Both the position numbers and the translations under genes were made by a program. From assembly GCF_002367995.1 (NCBI RefSeq), contig NZ_AP018207.1:5693963-5757962 (forward strand): 64,000 nt of DNA. The letters run 5' to 3'. The stretch's first letter is position 1. Every line of letters starts with the position of its first letter. Below the pieces are notes generated by a model. The model ran no database searches. It was not told the origin of the DNA and was given only the letters and a program-made list of their open reading frames with translations. This stretch comes from Calothrix brevissima NIES-22. Its GTDB lineage: Bacteria; Cyanobacteriota; Cyanobacteriia; Cyanobacteriales; Nostocaceae. Below, one piece after another: positions 16,717 to 26,813 of this stretch.

Positions 16717-17286
16717 ATGAGCGACAATAAACTTGCATCCCGTCTTTATCCCAGCCGCATTGATATTCCTGTTGAAGTGCGATCGCAACTTGTGGTAATT
16801 CTCAACCAAACTTTAGCAGCTAGCTTAGATTTAAAAACTCAAGCCAAACAAGCCCATTGGAACGTAAAAGGGACTGACTTTTATCAGCTACATGAGTTGT
16901 TTGATGAAATTGCTGGCGAACTGGAAGAATATATCGATATGTTTGCAGAACGCATCACCGCGTTAGGTGGTTACGCCCTGGGAACCGCCCGCGCTGCGGC
17001 TAGTAATTCGATTCTCCCAGAATATCCCTTTGATATTTTAGATGGCAAAGAACACGTAACAGCCTTAGCAGATCGCTTTGCACCTTATGCGAAACATCTG
17101 CGCCAAGCGATCGCCAAAACCGATGATTTAGGTGACGCTGACACTGCTGACCTTTATACTGAAGTATCCCGCACCATTGATAAACGTCTCTGGTTCTTAG
17201 AAGCCCATCTGCAAGTAGCAGAAATCACTGGACAAAATGGTGCAGCTGCTGCTAAAGCCAATAAACAGCCCGCAAGTGTGAAGTAA
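16717..17286 (+). CDS. dps: Dps-family ferritin-like DNA protection protein
   Basis: 189 residues. The four-helix Dps core carries the intersubunit ferroxidase signature KQAHWNVKGTDFYQLHELFD followed by EIAGELEEYIDMFAERI, which supplies the His, Asp and Glu ligands. RLWFLEAHLQ lies near the end of the core. Family role: a dodecameric shell that oxidises Fe(II) with peroxide and mineralises iron, protecting DNA. The N-terminal about 25 residues and an Ala/Lys-rich tail are short extensions. A terminator follows, so it is probably monocistronic. Cyanobacteria carry several Dps paralogs, and I cannot say which this is. Confidence 0.92.
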   Translation: MSDNKLASRLYPSRIDIPVEVRSQLVVILNQTLAASLDLKTQAKQAHWNVKGTDFYQLHELFDEIAGELEEYIDMFAERITALGGYALGTARAAASNSILPEYPFDILDGKEHVTALADRFAPYAKHLRQAIAKTDDLGDADTADLYTEVSRTIDKRLWFLEAHLQVAEITGQNGAAAAKANKQPASVK

Positions 17287-17408
17287 TTATGTCCTTGACT
17301 GTTGACGATTCACAGTTAACAGTCAACCGTCAACAGTCAACAATCAACAATCATTCGGAAATATTTCTTCACTTGGAAGTCCCTAAGAAAGAGTAGTAAC
17401 TTTTTGGT

Positions 17409-17440
17409 AAGTACGCCACTTTTAAGTGCGTACTTTTCAT
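17409..17440 (+). terminator. Terminator after dps
   Basis: AAGTACGCCACTT and AAGTGCGTACTT form a stem with one bulged C and a two-base loop, followed by TTCATTTT. STRR heptamers (GTCAACA type) lie just upstream at 17295-17355. The rest of the spacer to 17690 is unremarkable. Confidence 0.8.
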
Positions 17441-17690
17441 TTTGGATTTATATACCTTACTATTTATATAGTTCACCAACAGGTTTCAAATTACCTAAAT
17501 CTAGATTGAACAATTTGCCAAAGCAAGGGTATTGGCAATTTTATTTGTGCAAAATTTGTGATGATTAAGCCAGATAAATTGGATATTTAATTCCACCTCT
17601 CTTGCAGTCAAAGCCAGAGACAATCACTATTTAGCATTGAAGATACTAGATTTGTCGATTCAGGAAATCAACTAAAAACGAGGTAGATTT

Positions 17691-18407
17691 ATGTCTCAAA
17701 ATACCAAAACTCTTGTAGTTCATGATGGCAGATCGCGCGGTCATACTAAAATTAGTTGGCTCGATAGTTACCACACTTTCTCTTTCGGTAATTTTTACGA
17801 TCCTAACTACATGGGTTTTCGCTCCCTGCGGGTAATCAACGATGATACAGTGATCCCTGGTGCTGGGTTTGGTACTCACGGACATCGTGATATGGAAATC
17901 CTCACTTATGTGTTATCAGGCGCTTTAGAACATAAAGATAGCCTGGGTACTGGTTCGGTAATTCGTCCCGGTGACGCACAGATCATGAGTGCTGGTACTG
18001 GTATTACCCACAGCGAATATAATCATTCGCAAACTGAGTCAGTGCATTTTCTGCAAATCTGGATGCTACCCAATGAACTAGGGTTAAAACCCAGATATGA
18101 GCAAAAAAACTTCCCTAATGAAGAAAAACGGGGACAACTCCGCTTAATTGCGGCTAAAGATGCCCGTGATGGTGCGGTGAAAGTTTACCAAGACTTGGAT
18201 TTATACGCATCAGTTCTCGAAAAAGGTGATGTTGTAACTTTTCAAGTGCAACGCGATCGCTATGTTTGGTTACATGTAGCCCAAGGTGTCGCCACTGTTA
18301 ACGGTAAAGAACTCAAAGCAGGTGATGGTGTACAAGTCAGTGGCGAAGAAACACTAGAAATCAGCACTAACGCTAGTGGCGAAATTTTGCTTTTTGATTT
18401 GGCATAA
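17691..18407 (+). CDS. Pirin-family bicupin protein (YhhW-like)
   Basis: 238 residues. The N-terminal cupin has DGRSRGHTKISWLDSYHTFSFG, the metal-site motif GTHGHRDMEILTYVLSG, and ITHSEYN with SVHFLQIWMLP. These give three His plus one Glu, as in YhhW-type pirins. The C-terminal cupin (about 130-238) is degenerate. Some bacterial members show quercetin 2,3-dioxygenase activity, while others act as redox-sensing cofactors, so the substrate is not predictable. Soluble cytoplasmic protein. It stands alone: a terminator follows and 400 bp separates it from dps. AACGAGG precedes the ATG as ribosome-binding site. Confidence 0.9.
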   Translation: MSQNTKTLVVHDGRSRGHTKISWLDSYHTFSFGNFYDPNYMGFRSLRVINDDTVIPGAGFGTHGHRDMEILTYVLSGALEHKDSLGTGSVIRPGDAQIMSAGTGITHSEYNHSQTESVHFLQIWMLPNELGLKPRYEQKNFPNEEKRGQLRLIAAKDARDGAVKVYQDLDLYASVLEKGDVVTFQVQRDRYVWLHVAQGVATVNGKELKAGDGVQVSGEETLEISTNASGEILLFDLA

Positions 18408-18462
18408 TGTCAATTTTGGCATCTTGAACGTTTTTTAGCACAATAAAATCTAATTGCTGTAT

Positions 18463-18495
18463 ATAGCTCTGTTAACTATCACAGAGCTATTTTTT
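18463..18495 (+). terminator. Terminator after the pirin gene
   Basis: Perfect stem ATAGCTCTGT / ACAGAGCTAT with an eight-base loop and a TTTTTT tail. Confidence 0.93.
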
Positions 18496-19081
18496 ATGAG
18501 ACTTATTGCATAAATATTTTGACTTTGTTGAGTATTTATTCCCCTTGTGGGTGGAGTTTTTTATTTTTAGCGCTATAAAATTTAGCGGCTCTATACCTTC
18601 TTTTCTATTCATACCTTCAGCAAACTAATCTAGCAAAAGGCTGATACCAGAGCCGAATTGGATTTTTTTATTAATGTTATTAAAGATACATAACAGCCAG
18701 TCTAATTTATTGGTCAAAATTACCATAAAACTACTGATATTCAAGGATTTTAGGAGTTTTAAATTAAATTAATAAATGTAAAAAATAAAATTATCGTAGT
18801 AGATTAACGGCAGTAGAAATTACATTTTTTACCACCAATAACCAAAAAGCGATCGCTTGTTAGCTAAATTTTTGCACTCAGCAGCATTACCATAATATAT
18901 AAACCAGATTTTAACGCTCACCTTTCGGTAGATTAGCGGAAGTTATAAAAGTAGTATATTTAAGGTGGGATACTACATAACTTTTCAAAAAAACTCATGC
19001 TAAATCAGTAGATTAATTGAGATTGAATTTCATTGTTCTAACTCATTTGTAGTTAAAATTCTCATAGGTTGCCTGAATACT
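18496..19081. other. AT-rich region upstream of the RND operon
   Basis: About 590 bp with no ORF. One GCGATCGC site is at 18849. No regulator gene or clear operator is visible, though the promoter of the efflux pair should lie here. Confidence 0.4.
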
Positions 19082-20395
19082 ATGACATCCCCTGAACATC
19101 AAACTGATTTTGAAGAACATCTTCCAGAATCATCGTTTGAGCCACCCCCACAACAACGGCGGTGGCTTCGGCTATTGTTAGCTGCACTATTATTGCTAGG
19201 TGGTGGTACGGCTTTAGTTTGGCGTTTAGTAGCTCCTCAACATCAAGCATCTGTACCCGCTAATGCTCCCATTGGGGTAAGAGTTAAGTTAGCACCAGTA
19301 GAAGCAGGCACAATTGAGGAAAGTTCTGATTTTATTGCTAACCTAGAATCTCGGCGTTCGGTGAGGCTACAACCGAGAATTGAAGGACAAGTAACGCAAA
19401 TATTTGTGCGATCGGGAGATAATGTTGCCGAGGGAACGCCAATTATTCAAGTAGATCCCAGACAGCAACAAGCTACTGTTAGCGGGTTAAATGCTGGCTC
19501 TGAAGCAGCTAAAGCACAACTACAAAATGCTTTAGCAACGCTGAAATCTCTACAAGCCGATCGCTTATCTAATGTTGCTGATGTGCAATTGAACCAACAA
19601 GATTACGATCGCTATACGAGTCTCGCTGCTCAAGGCGCAGTCTCGCGGCAAACTAAAGATCAGTATGCTAACCGATTAGCGATCGCTAAATCTCAACTCG
19701 CTGCTATCGATTCCCGTATTCAAGCACAGCAAGCAACCATCTCCCAAGCCGAAAAAGCCTTACAACAAGCCCAAGCCAATACCAAGCAACAAGTAGTTGA
19801 GCTTCAATACTATAAAATTGCTGCGCCTTTTGCTGGTACAGTTGGCGACATTCCCGTAAAAGTCGGTGATTTCGTTAATACTTCTACACAACTAGCTACC
19901 ATCACGCAAAACCAACCTTTAGAAGTTAACATCTCTGTACCTCTAGAACAGGGAACCCGACTGCGTAAAGGCTTACCAGTGGAAGTGATGGATGCTCAAG
20001 GGCAGTCATTAGGCACAAGTAGAGTATTTTTTATCTCTCCTAGTGTTGGTAATAATACTCAATCGATCCAAATCAAAACATTATTGAGCAACCCTCAAGG
20101 TAAGCTCCGGGCAGACCAATTAGTGCGAGCTAGAGTGATTTGGAATCGCCAACCGGGAGTATTAATTCCGACAACAGCCGTATCGCGGGTAGCTGGGGAA
20201 ACATTTGCCTATGTAGCCCAAACAGAAAATTCTCCACAAGGTACACCGCAATTAGTAGCGCGACAAAAACGGGTGAAATTAGGCAATATCCAAGGTAATA
20301 ATTACCAAGTTCTCGAAGGATTGCAACCAGAAGAAAAAATCATCGTCTCTGGGTTGTTGAATCTGCGAGATGGCGTGCCAGTAACTCCAGAGTAG
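19082..20395 (+). CDS. RND efflux periplasmic adaptor (HlyD/AcrA family)
   Basis: 437 residues. One N-terminal membrane anchor (about 27-49) is followed by the biotinyl-lipoyl-like half (RRSVRLQPRIEGQVTQIFVR, GDNVAEGTPI) and a long Gln/Ala-rich alpha-helical hairpin (about 135-235). The second lipoyl half (YKIAAPFAGTVGDIPVKVGD) and beta-barrel and membrane-proximal domains come next. It bridges the inner-membrane RND pump to an outer-membrane TolC-like channel, which is not encoded here. It is followed by the pump gene 179 bp downstream on the same strand. The repeat-filled spacer does not exclude co-transcription. Substrate unknown. Confidence 0.93.
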   Translation: MTSPEHQTDFEEHLPESSFEPPPQQRRWLRLLLAALLLLGGGTALVWRLVAPQHQASVPANAPIGVRVKLAPVEAGTIEESSDFIANLESRRSVRLQPRIEGQVTQIFVRSGDNVAEGTPIIQVDPRQQQATVSGLNAGSEAAKAQLQNALATLKSLQADRLSNVADVQLNQQDYDRYTSLAAQGAVSRQTKDQYANRLAIAKSQLAAIDSRIQAQQATISQAEKALQQAQANTKQQVVELQYYKIAAPFAGTVGDIPVKVGDFVNTSTQLATITQNQPLEVNISVPLEQGTRLRKGLPVEVMDAQGQSLGTSRVFFISPSVGNNTQSIQIKTLLSNPQGKLRADQLVRARVIWNRQPGVLIPTTAVSRVAGETFAYVAQTENSPQGTPQLVARQKRVKLGNIQGNNYQVLEGLQPEEKIIVSGLLNLRDGVPVTPE

Positions 20396-20402
20396 AGATG
20401 AG

Positions 20403-20555
20403 GGGCTAGAGGCTAGGGACAAGGAGGACAAGGAGGACAAGGAAGACAGGGAGGATCAGGAAGAAAAATCTCCCTCTGGTTCCTCTGCACCCATGCCCCA
20501 TGCCCAATGCCCCATGCCCCATGCCCAATGCCCCATGCCCCATACCCATACCCAT
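20403..20555. repeat. Tandem repeats between adaptor and pump genes
   Basis: GACAAGGAG nonamers (20416-20450) are followed by CCCCATGCCCAATG heptamer pairs and CCCATA units (20491-20555). They fill nearly all of the spacer between two operon genes. Confidence 0.9.
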
Positions 20556-20574
20556 AACTTAAGCAACCATTTAC

Positions 20575-23500
20575 ATGTTTGTTGACTTTTTTATCAGGCG
20601 ACCAGTATTTACCAGTGTCTGCGCCATTATCATCCTGTTGGTGGGAGCCATCAGCATCCCCACACTGCCCACCGCCCAGTACCCAGAAATTAGCCCGACG
20701 CAAATTACTGTCACGGCAAATTATGTTGGGGCTAGTGCTGAAGTTGTTGAAAATACCGTCACAACTGTATTAGAACGCCAAATTAACGGTGTTGAGGGCT
20801 TGAAGTATATGACTTCAAGCAGTAGTAACAATGGCACTAGTACAATTACAGTCACATTTGACCCAGCACGTAACAAAGATATTGCCGCAGTTGATGTGCA
20901 AAATCGGGTTTCTCTGGCTGAACCTCTGTTACCAGAAGCAGTACAGCAAACTGGCGTCACGGTGAGTAAACAATCAAATAATATTCTGTTGGCGATCGGA
21001 TTTTACTCCGATAACAAAGAATACGACAACGTTTTTTTAAGTAATTATACTGACCTTTACATCGTAGATGCCCTCAAAAGAATTAAAGGTGTAGGTGAGG
21101 CGCAAATTTTTGGCGAACGTCGCTATGCAATGCGGTTATGGCTCGATCCCAACCGTCTTGCTAGTCGCAACCTCACCGCCCAAGATGTGATTGACGCACT
21201 CAAAGAACAAAACTTACAGGTGGGTGCGGGGCAAATTGGGCAACAGCCAACTCTACCCGACCAAATGTATCAAATAGACTTGCAAGCTGTCGGCAGATTA
21301 ACGGAAGCAAGCGAATTTGCCGATATGGTCATTAAGACTGGTACAGATGGTACGCTGGTCAAGCTCAAAGATGTAGGTAGGGCGGAACTGGGGGCAGAAA
21401 ACTATAACTCCTTTCTGCGATTTCGCGGGAATGAAGGTGTAGGTGTGGGGATATTTGGGACTCCCGGAAGTAATGCGCTGGAAGTTGCACAGGCGGTGAA
21501 AGCCGAAATGGTGCGCTTGGCGCAAAGCTTCCCACCAGGGATGAAATATCAAATCGCCTTTGATACGACATTGTTTGTCGAAGCCTCTTTAGCAGAAGTA
21601 GTGAAGACACTCGTAGAAGCGATCGCACTTGTTGTCTTGGTAATTTTCCTCTTCCTGCAAGATTGGCGGACTACCTTAATTCCGGTAATTGTCATACCTC
21701 TAACCTTGGTGGGTACATTCGCCTTTATCAAGGTTTTTGGCTTCTCCATCAATACCTTAACGATGTTTGGTCTCACCCTCGCTACGGGGTTGGTGGTAGA
21801 TGACGCCATTATTGTGGTAGAAAATATCTCGCGCTTAATTGAGGATGAAGGCTTACCGCCGCGTCAGGCTGCGTCTGAGTCGATGCGTGAGTTATTTGGG
21901 GCGGTAATTGCCACATCGCTGGTATTGATGGCTGTATTTATCCCTGTCGCCTTTTTCCCTGGTTCTACAGGACAAATATATAAACAATTCGCCCTTACCA
22001 TCGCCTTTTCGATGGCGATTTCGACCTTTTTAGCGCTGACGCTGACACCCTCCCTTTCCGCCTTGCTGCTACGTCGCGGACAAAGACCGCGCGGGTGGTT
22101 GGGGCGGGTTTTTGGCTGGATTAACCGCTTTATTGATTGGACGCGCCGAGGTTATGAGCGATCGCTCCATCGTCTCAATCGTCTAAAAGCGATCGTTGTC
22201 CTGTTATTTGTCTTGTCCTTAGGTGTGACAGCTTGGCTGTACACCCGCGTACCCACAGCTTTTATCCCCGACGACGATCAAGGCTATTTCATCACCATTA
22301 TTCAAGGGCCAGAAGGGGTTTCCCTTAACTACACCAGCAAAGTCATGGCTCAGGTAGAAACAGAAATTCTGAAAATACCAGAAGTTACAGGTACTTTTGC
22401 CATCGGTGGTTTTGGTTTTAGTGGGAACTCAGCGAATAGCGGCGCAATTTTCACCACCCTCAAACCTTGGCAAGAACGTCACGAACCAGGACAATCAGCA
22501 CAAGCCATCATTGGTAAATTAGCTGGAATCGTCTCCACCATTCCCGAAGCCAGAATTTTTCCTGTAAATCCGCCATCAATTCAAGGTTTAGGTAGTTTTG
22601 GCGGCTTTCAATTTCAGCTCCAAGACAGAGCCGGTAATAGTGGTTTAAACAATCTTTTGCAAGTCATGGGTCAATTACTGGAGCGCGGTAATCAAACACC
22701 AGGACTACAAGCCGTATTCAGCACATTTAACGCCAATACGCCGCAAATGCTCATTGAAGTAGACCGTAATAAAGCCAAAGCTCTGCAAGTTAACGTAGAC
22801 GATATCTTTAATACCCTGCAAAGTTACTTGGGTTCGCGCTATGTCAACGACTTTAACTTACTCCAACGAACTTATCGCGTATATGTGCAAGCAGAAGCGC
22901 AATTTCGCTCGAATCCTGAAGATATTGGTAAGTTATACGTCCGTTCTGAGAATAATCAAATGATTGCTCTCAGCAATTTAGTCAAAGTTAGATCAAGCAT
23001 TGGTGCACAAACGATCAATCACTTTAACTTGTTCCGTTCCATTGAAATTAACGGTGGCGCTGCACCTGGTTACAGTTCGGGACAAGCAACCCAAGCAATG
23101 GAGCAATTAGCCAAGCAGGTTCTTCCGGCGACAATGGGCTATGAATGGTCAGGAATCACCGCCGAAGAACAACAATCTGGTGGTTTAGCACCCTTGATTT
23201 TTATCTTGGGACTGGTGTTTGTCTTCTTAGTACTGGCTGCTCAGTATGAAAATTACGTTGACCCCTTGATTATCATGCTGTCAGTACCCTTGGCTATTTT
23301 GGGTGCATTGTTAGCGCAATCAATGCGGGGTTTACCTAACGATGTCTTTTGTCAAGTCGGGTTAGTTATGTTGATTGGTTTGGCGAGTAAAAACGCCATT
23401 TTGATTGTGGAATTTGCCAACCAACTGCGTGAGGAAGGTCTACCACTAGCAAAAGCCGCTATCCAAGCATCTCAAGAACGGTTACGACCGATTTTGATGA

Positions 23501-23751
23501 CATCTCTATCTTTTATTTTGGGTATTTGGCCGTTAGTCAATCCCGAAGGAGCCGGTGCAGCTAGTAGAAGATCTCTTGGTACAGCAGTGGCTGGTGGAAC
23601 CATCGTCTCAACTTTATTGAGCTTGTTTGTGGTACCCATCTTATATATTGTGATTGGCAAAATTCGCGATCGCTTTCGTCGCCATCCTCACCAACCACAA
23701 TTACCAGAACCTACCCATGATGGTAAGGTTCATCACCCAACCCACCACTAA
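20575..23751 (+). CDS. RND multidrug efflux pump, HAE1 (AcrB-like) family
   Basis: 1058 residues, the usual length. The N-terminus MFVDFFIRRPVFTSVCAIII is the first helix and its RRPVF box. The proton-relay aspartates are in TM4 (GLVVDDAIIVVENISRLIEDEG). GGLAPLIFILGLVFVFLVLAAQYENY and NAILIVEFANQLREEG mark the second half. Two large periplasmic porter loops follow TM1 and TM7. It exports amphiphilic compounds by proton antiport together with the upstream adaptor. The His-rich C-terminus (HDGKVHHPTHH) is unusual but unassigned. The ATG at 20575 gives the expected N-terminus. Confidence 0.95.
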   Translation: MFVDFFIRRPVFTSVCAIIILLVGAISIPTLPTAQYPEISPTQITVTANYVGASAEVVENTVTTVLERQINGVEGLKYMTSSSSNNGTSTITVTFDPARNKDIAAVDVQNRVSLAEPLLPEAVQQTGVTVSKQSNNILLAIGFYSDNKEYDNVFLSNYTDLYIVDALKRIKGVGEAQIFGERRYAMRLWLDPNRLASRNLTAQDVIDALKEQNLQVGAGQIGQQPTLPDQMYQIDLQAVGRLTEASEFADMVIKTGTDGTLVKLKDVGRAELGAENYNSFLRFRGNEGVGVGIFGTPGSNALEVAQAVKAEMVRLAQSFPPGMKYQIAFDTTLFVEASLAEVVKTLVEAIALVVLVIFLFLQDWRTTLIPVIVIPLTLVGTFAFIKVFGFSINTLTMFGLTLATGLVVDDAIIVVENISRLIEDEGLPPRQAASESMRELFGAVIATSLVLMAVFIPVAFFPGSTGQIYKQFALTIAFSMAISTFLALTLTPSLSALLLRRGQRPRGWLGRVFGWINRFIDWTRRGYERSLHRLNRLKAIVVLLFVLSLGVTAWLYTRVPTAFIPDDDQGYFITIIQGPEGVSLNYTSKVMAQVETEILKIPEVTGTFAIGGFGFSGNSANSGAIFTTLKPWQERHEPGQSAQAIIGKLAGIVSTIPEARIFPVNPPSIQGLGSFGGFQFQLQDRAGNSGLNNLLQVMGQLLERGNQTPGLQAVFSTFNANTPQMLIEVDRNKAKALQVNVDDIFNTLQSYLGSRYVNDFNLLQRTYRVYVQAEAQFRSNPEDIGKLYVRSENNQMIALSNLVKVRSSIGAQTINHFNLFRSIEINGGAAPGYSSGQATQAMEQLAKQVLPATMGYEWSGITAEEQQSGGLAPLIFILGLVFVFLVLAAQYENYVDPLIIMLSVPLAILGALLAQSMRGLPNDVFCQVGLVMLIGLASKNAILIVEFANQLREEGLPLAKAAIQASQERLRPILMTSLSFILGIWPLVNPEGAGAASRRSLGTAVAGGTIVSTLLSLFVVPILYIVIGKIRDRFRRHPHQPQLPEPTHDGKVHHPTHH

Positions 23752-23756
23752 ATTTT

Positions 23757-23797
23757 AGCTAGTCAATCCAATACTGGATTGACTAGCTTAATTTTTA
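23757..23797 (+). terminator. Terminator after the RND pump gene
   Basis: Perfect 14-bp stem AGCTAGTCAATCCA / TGGATTGACTAGCT with loop ATAC, followed by TAATTTTTAG. Confidence 0.93.
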
Positions 23798-23927
23798 GAC
23801 TTTGAACTATTGACTTTTGACAACCTGAGTGTAAAACATCCAATTTAAATGCGTAACCGCTTGTGTAATTATGCAAATTTTTATCCAAAAATTTTGCGGC
23901 AACAAGTCTGTAATTTTGTCGGCAAGA

Positions 23928-26285
23928 TTACTGTGTTTTTTTATTACCGCAGTTTTGATTTATTGTGGGAATATTAATAATAAATTCTGTTTTTTCTCCT
24001 GTTACAGAATTACAAGTTAATGTTCCCTGATGCAGTTGGGTAATTATTTGATAGCTGATAGATAAACCTAATCCTGTACCTTTACCTACTTGTTTAGTAG
24101 TGAAGAAGGGATCGAAAATCTTGCTCGCATACTTTTCATCTATACCTAAGCCATTATCACCAATCCGAATTTCTATAAAATTATCCAATAGCTTAGTCTC
24201 AATAGAAATTTGATAATCATCTAATAAAGGGTAATTTTGCATTTTATCTTCTAAAGCATCAATGGCATTGACTAATATATTCATAAATACTTGATTGAGT
24301 TGACTAGGATAGCAATCAATTAAGGGTAAGACATCATAATTTTTGATAATTTTAATTGCGGGACGTTCGAGTTTTGCTTGTAAGCGATGCTGTAAAATTA
24401 TTAAAGTACTTTCAATACCTTCATGAATATTTACTAGCTTAAATTCTGCTTCATCTAAACGCGAAAAATTACGCAAACCAATAACAATATTTTGGATTCT
24501 CTCAATTCCTCTAGACATACTATCCATACTTTTTTGTATGTCTTGATTGAGATAATCTAAATCTAAATTTTCGATATTATTCTTAATTTTAGCGCTAGGC
24601 TCTGGATATTCCTGCTGATAGCATTTAATTACTGTGAGTAAATCTTCTATATCTTGATTAAGGTAATTTAAATTTCCCGATATGAAGTTAAGTGGATTAT
24701 TTATTTCATGGGCAATACCTGCGACTAATTGCCCTAATGCTACCATTTTTTCATTTTGAATTAATTGGGTTTGTAACTGTTTGCGTTCGCTTAAAGCTTG
24801 TTCTAGCTGCTGTTTTTGTAAACTTAGTTGTGCTTCAGCATCTAAACGGACTTGAATTTCTTGTTCGAGCAGGATAGATTGTTGTTTAGTTTGTTCTAGT
24901 AATTCCACATGTTCTAAAGCAATTCCTAACTGGCTACTAATTTGCACAATAATATTGATTTCTGTTTCTTGCCAATGGCGAGGTACAGAATTTTGATAAA
25001 CTGCCAATAATCCCCAAAGTTTCCTATGAGCATAAATCGGGACAATTACATAAGATTTAGCTTGCAGTTTTTCTAAAAGCTCAATATAACAACTGTTAAA
25101 ATTAGCACTGTAAACATCTTCTACAACGCGATAATTTACCCCTTGGCTGTAAATACCTCCCTGTGTAGTTTGTAAGTAGGTATCTTGAACCAAAAAATTA
25201 TTTTGATTGACATTATTTGATTTGAGGCTGTCATTGTTAAAAATACATTGATTGTCTTGAATCACATTTTCTTGAATTTCGGGATTTTGCATTTGGACTT
25301 GATTTAAAGCAATCCATCCCTCTGCAACAGATTCCGCAACAAATTCTCCACTCCAATCGGGATTAAAGCGATAAACGACGACGCGATCGCATCCAATTAC
25401 CTGACGCAATTCAGAAGTTGTCGCCGCAAATATAGTATCGATATCTAATGTTTGCCGCATTCTTTGAATCGCCATACTTAAAGCTTTTTCTCGTTCTGCA
25501 CTTTCTTGTAAAGCAGTTTGCCACATTAACTGTTCTGTGTAGCGCCGATCGAGTAAGGAAATAATCAAAGTTGCAACGAGAATTAAAAAAGTTGCAATCC
25601 CGATTTGAATTGCTAACCAAGAATTAGGCGATCGCTCATTGTTATCTAAGATAAATTCTGATAACTTAATAAAGTTAGTTGCCCACATTCCCGTGTAGTG
25701 CATACCGCTAATAGCGATTCCCATCACTAAAGCGCTAGTTAATTTCAGCCAGTCAAATTTTGACTTTTGCAAATTCCGAAAGTAGAAAGCCAACCACAAA
25801 GCCGCACCGGAAGCTAATATGGCAATTACTACTGATAAAGCCACCAGCCATTGATTGTAACTGATCGTAGCTTGAGACATTTGCATCCCTGCCATACCTA
25901 AGTAGTGCATGGAAGCGATCGCTAATCCCATCACCACACTACCGCCAAACAGCATTTTCATACTTAATTTGGCGCGGCTGAATAACAATAATGCTAATCC
26001 CGAAGCAACAATTGCATCCCCCCAAGAAAGCAGGGTAATTTGCAGATCGTATTCCACGGAAATTGGTAATTTTAAGGCTAACATCGCAATGAAATGCATC
26101 GCCCAAATACCCGTTCCCATTGCAACAGCACCTGCTACAATCCAACTTAATCTGGCTTTGAGTGGTAAATCTGGGGTAACTCTACCTGCTAACTCTAGTG
26201 CCGTATAAGAAGCAATTGTAGCGATGACAAATGAGATTACTACCAATAGTATTTCGTAATTTCCAAATATCATTTTATTTACCAA
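23928..26285 (-). CDS. MHYT-GAF sensor histidine kinase
   Basis: 785 residues. The N-terminal integral-membrane MHYT sensor (about 1-250) has seven hydrophobic helices and the signatures MHFIAM, MHYLGM and MHYTGM, a proposed site for copper and for O2, CO or NO. A GAF domain (about 285-475) contains CDRVVVYRFNPDWSGEFVAESV. A coiled-coil leads into HisKA (MVALGQLVAGIAHEINNPLN, phosphoacceptor His) and HATPase_c (DNGLGIDEKY, GKGTGLGLSIS). No receiver domain is present and no response regulator is adjacent, so the partner is elsewhere. The GAF aligns with the CBCR-like GAF of the MCP at 51254 but has an extra loop of about 20 residues and SCY at the chromophore-Cys position. Start could also be at MIFGNYE, four residues in. 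Confidence 0.88.
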   Translation of the reverse strand: MVNKMIFGNYEILLVVISFVIATIASYTALELAGRVTPDLPLKARLSWIVAGAVAMGTGIWAMHFIAMLALKLPISVEYDLQITLLSWGDAIVASGLALLLFSRAKLSMKMLFGGSVVMGLAIASMHYLGMAGMQMSQATISYNQWLVALSVVIAILASGAALWLAFYFRNLQKSKFDWLKLTSALVMGIAISGMHYTGMWATNFIKLSEFILDNNERSPNSWLAIQIGIATFLILVATLIISLLDRRYTEQLMWQTALQESAEREKALSMAIQRMRQTLDIDTIFAATTSELRQVIGCDRVVVYRFNPDWSGEFVAESVAEGWIALNQVQMQNPEIQENVIQDNQCIFNNDSLKSNNVNQNNFLVQDTYLQTTQGGIYSQGVNYRVVEDVYSANFNSCYIELLEKLQAKSYVIVPIYAHRKLWGLLAVYQNSVPRHWQETEINIIVQISSQLGIALEHVELLEQTKQQSILLEQEIQVRLDAEAQLSLQKQQLEQALSERKQLQTQLIQNEKMVALGQLVAGIAHEINNPLNFISGNLNYLNQDIEDLLTVIKCYQQEYPEPSAKIKNNIENLDLDYLNQDIQKSMDSMSRGIERIQNIVIGLRNFSRLDEAEFKLVNIHEGIESTLIILQHRLQAKLERPAIKIIKNYDVLPLIDCYPSQLNQVFMNILVNAIDALEDKMQNYPLLDDYQISIETKLLDNFIEIRIGDNGLGIDEKYASKIFDPFFTTKQVGKGTGLGLSISYQIITQLHQGTLTCNSVTGEKTEFIINIPTINQNCGNKKTQ

Positions 26286-26813
26286 ATAATAAGCTGTTTA
26301 TCGCAAAAACCAGAAATCAAACATTGATTGACTGCTGGCACCAATATTTTTGTTTAATTGTATAATCCGTGATATTACTCACAGTGAAATTATGGTTATC
26401 TTATAGTTTATATGAACCAGAAAATTTAGTTTCACCTTGCTTGCTGCATTAGACATTTGTATTTGGTTGACCAATATTTAATGTAATAAGCATCACAAAA
26501 AAATATATATCAATTGTATAACAGTTATATCGTTAAGCACATATTCATGACAATTCACCCACAAACTCGGCTTTTAAACCGGATTTGTGGGTTTGCTTTT
26601 CATCGCCAATAGTTATATTTTAGGCAAAACTGCTCAAGCTAAATATGGTTATATCAAGAGCAATATTAGTAAAATCAGTAAAATTTATAGAACTCGTATT
26701 TAATTAGAAAAAATCCGGTATAGTTTTCTCACCTGCAAATCGGATGACTAAGGAATAAATTAACTTTTGGGAAATTTATCACATAATATTCCGGATCGGA
26801 TTTCCGGAAGATT
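26286..26813. other. Intergenic region with plus-oriented hairpin
   Basis: 528 bp between two minus-strand kinase genes with no ORF. At 26557-26600 ACCCACAAA / TTTGTGGGT with inner CGG/CCG forms a strong hairpin followed by TTGCTTTT on the plus strand. This is the wrong direction for either neighbour, so a small plus-strand transcript ending here is possible. Confidence 0.5.
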
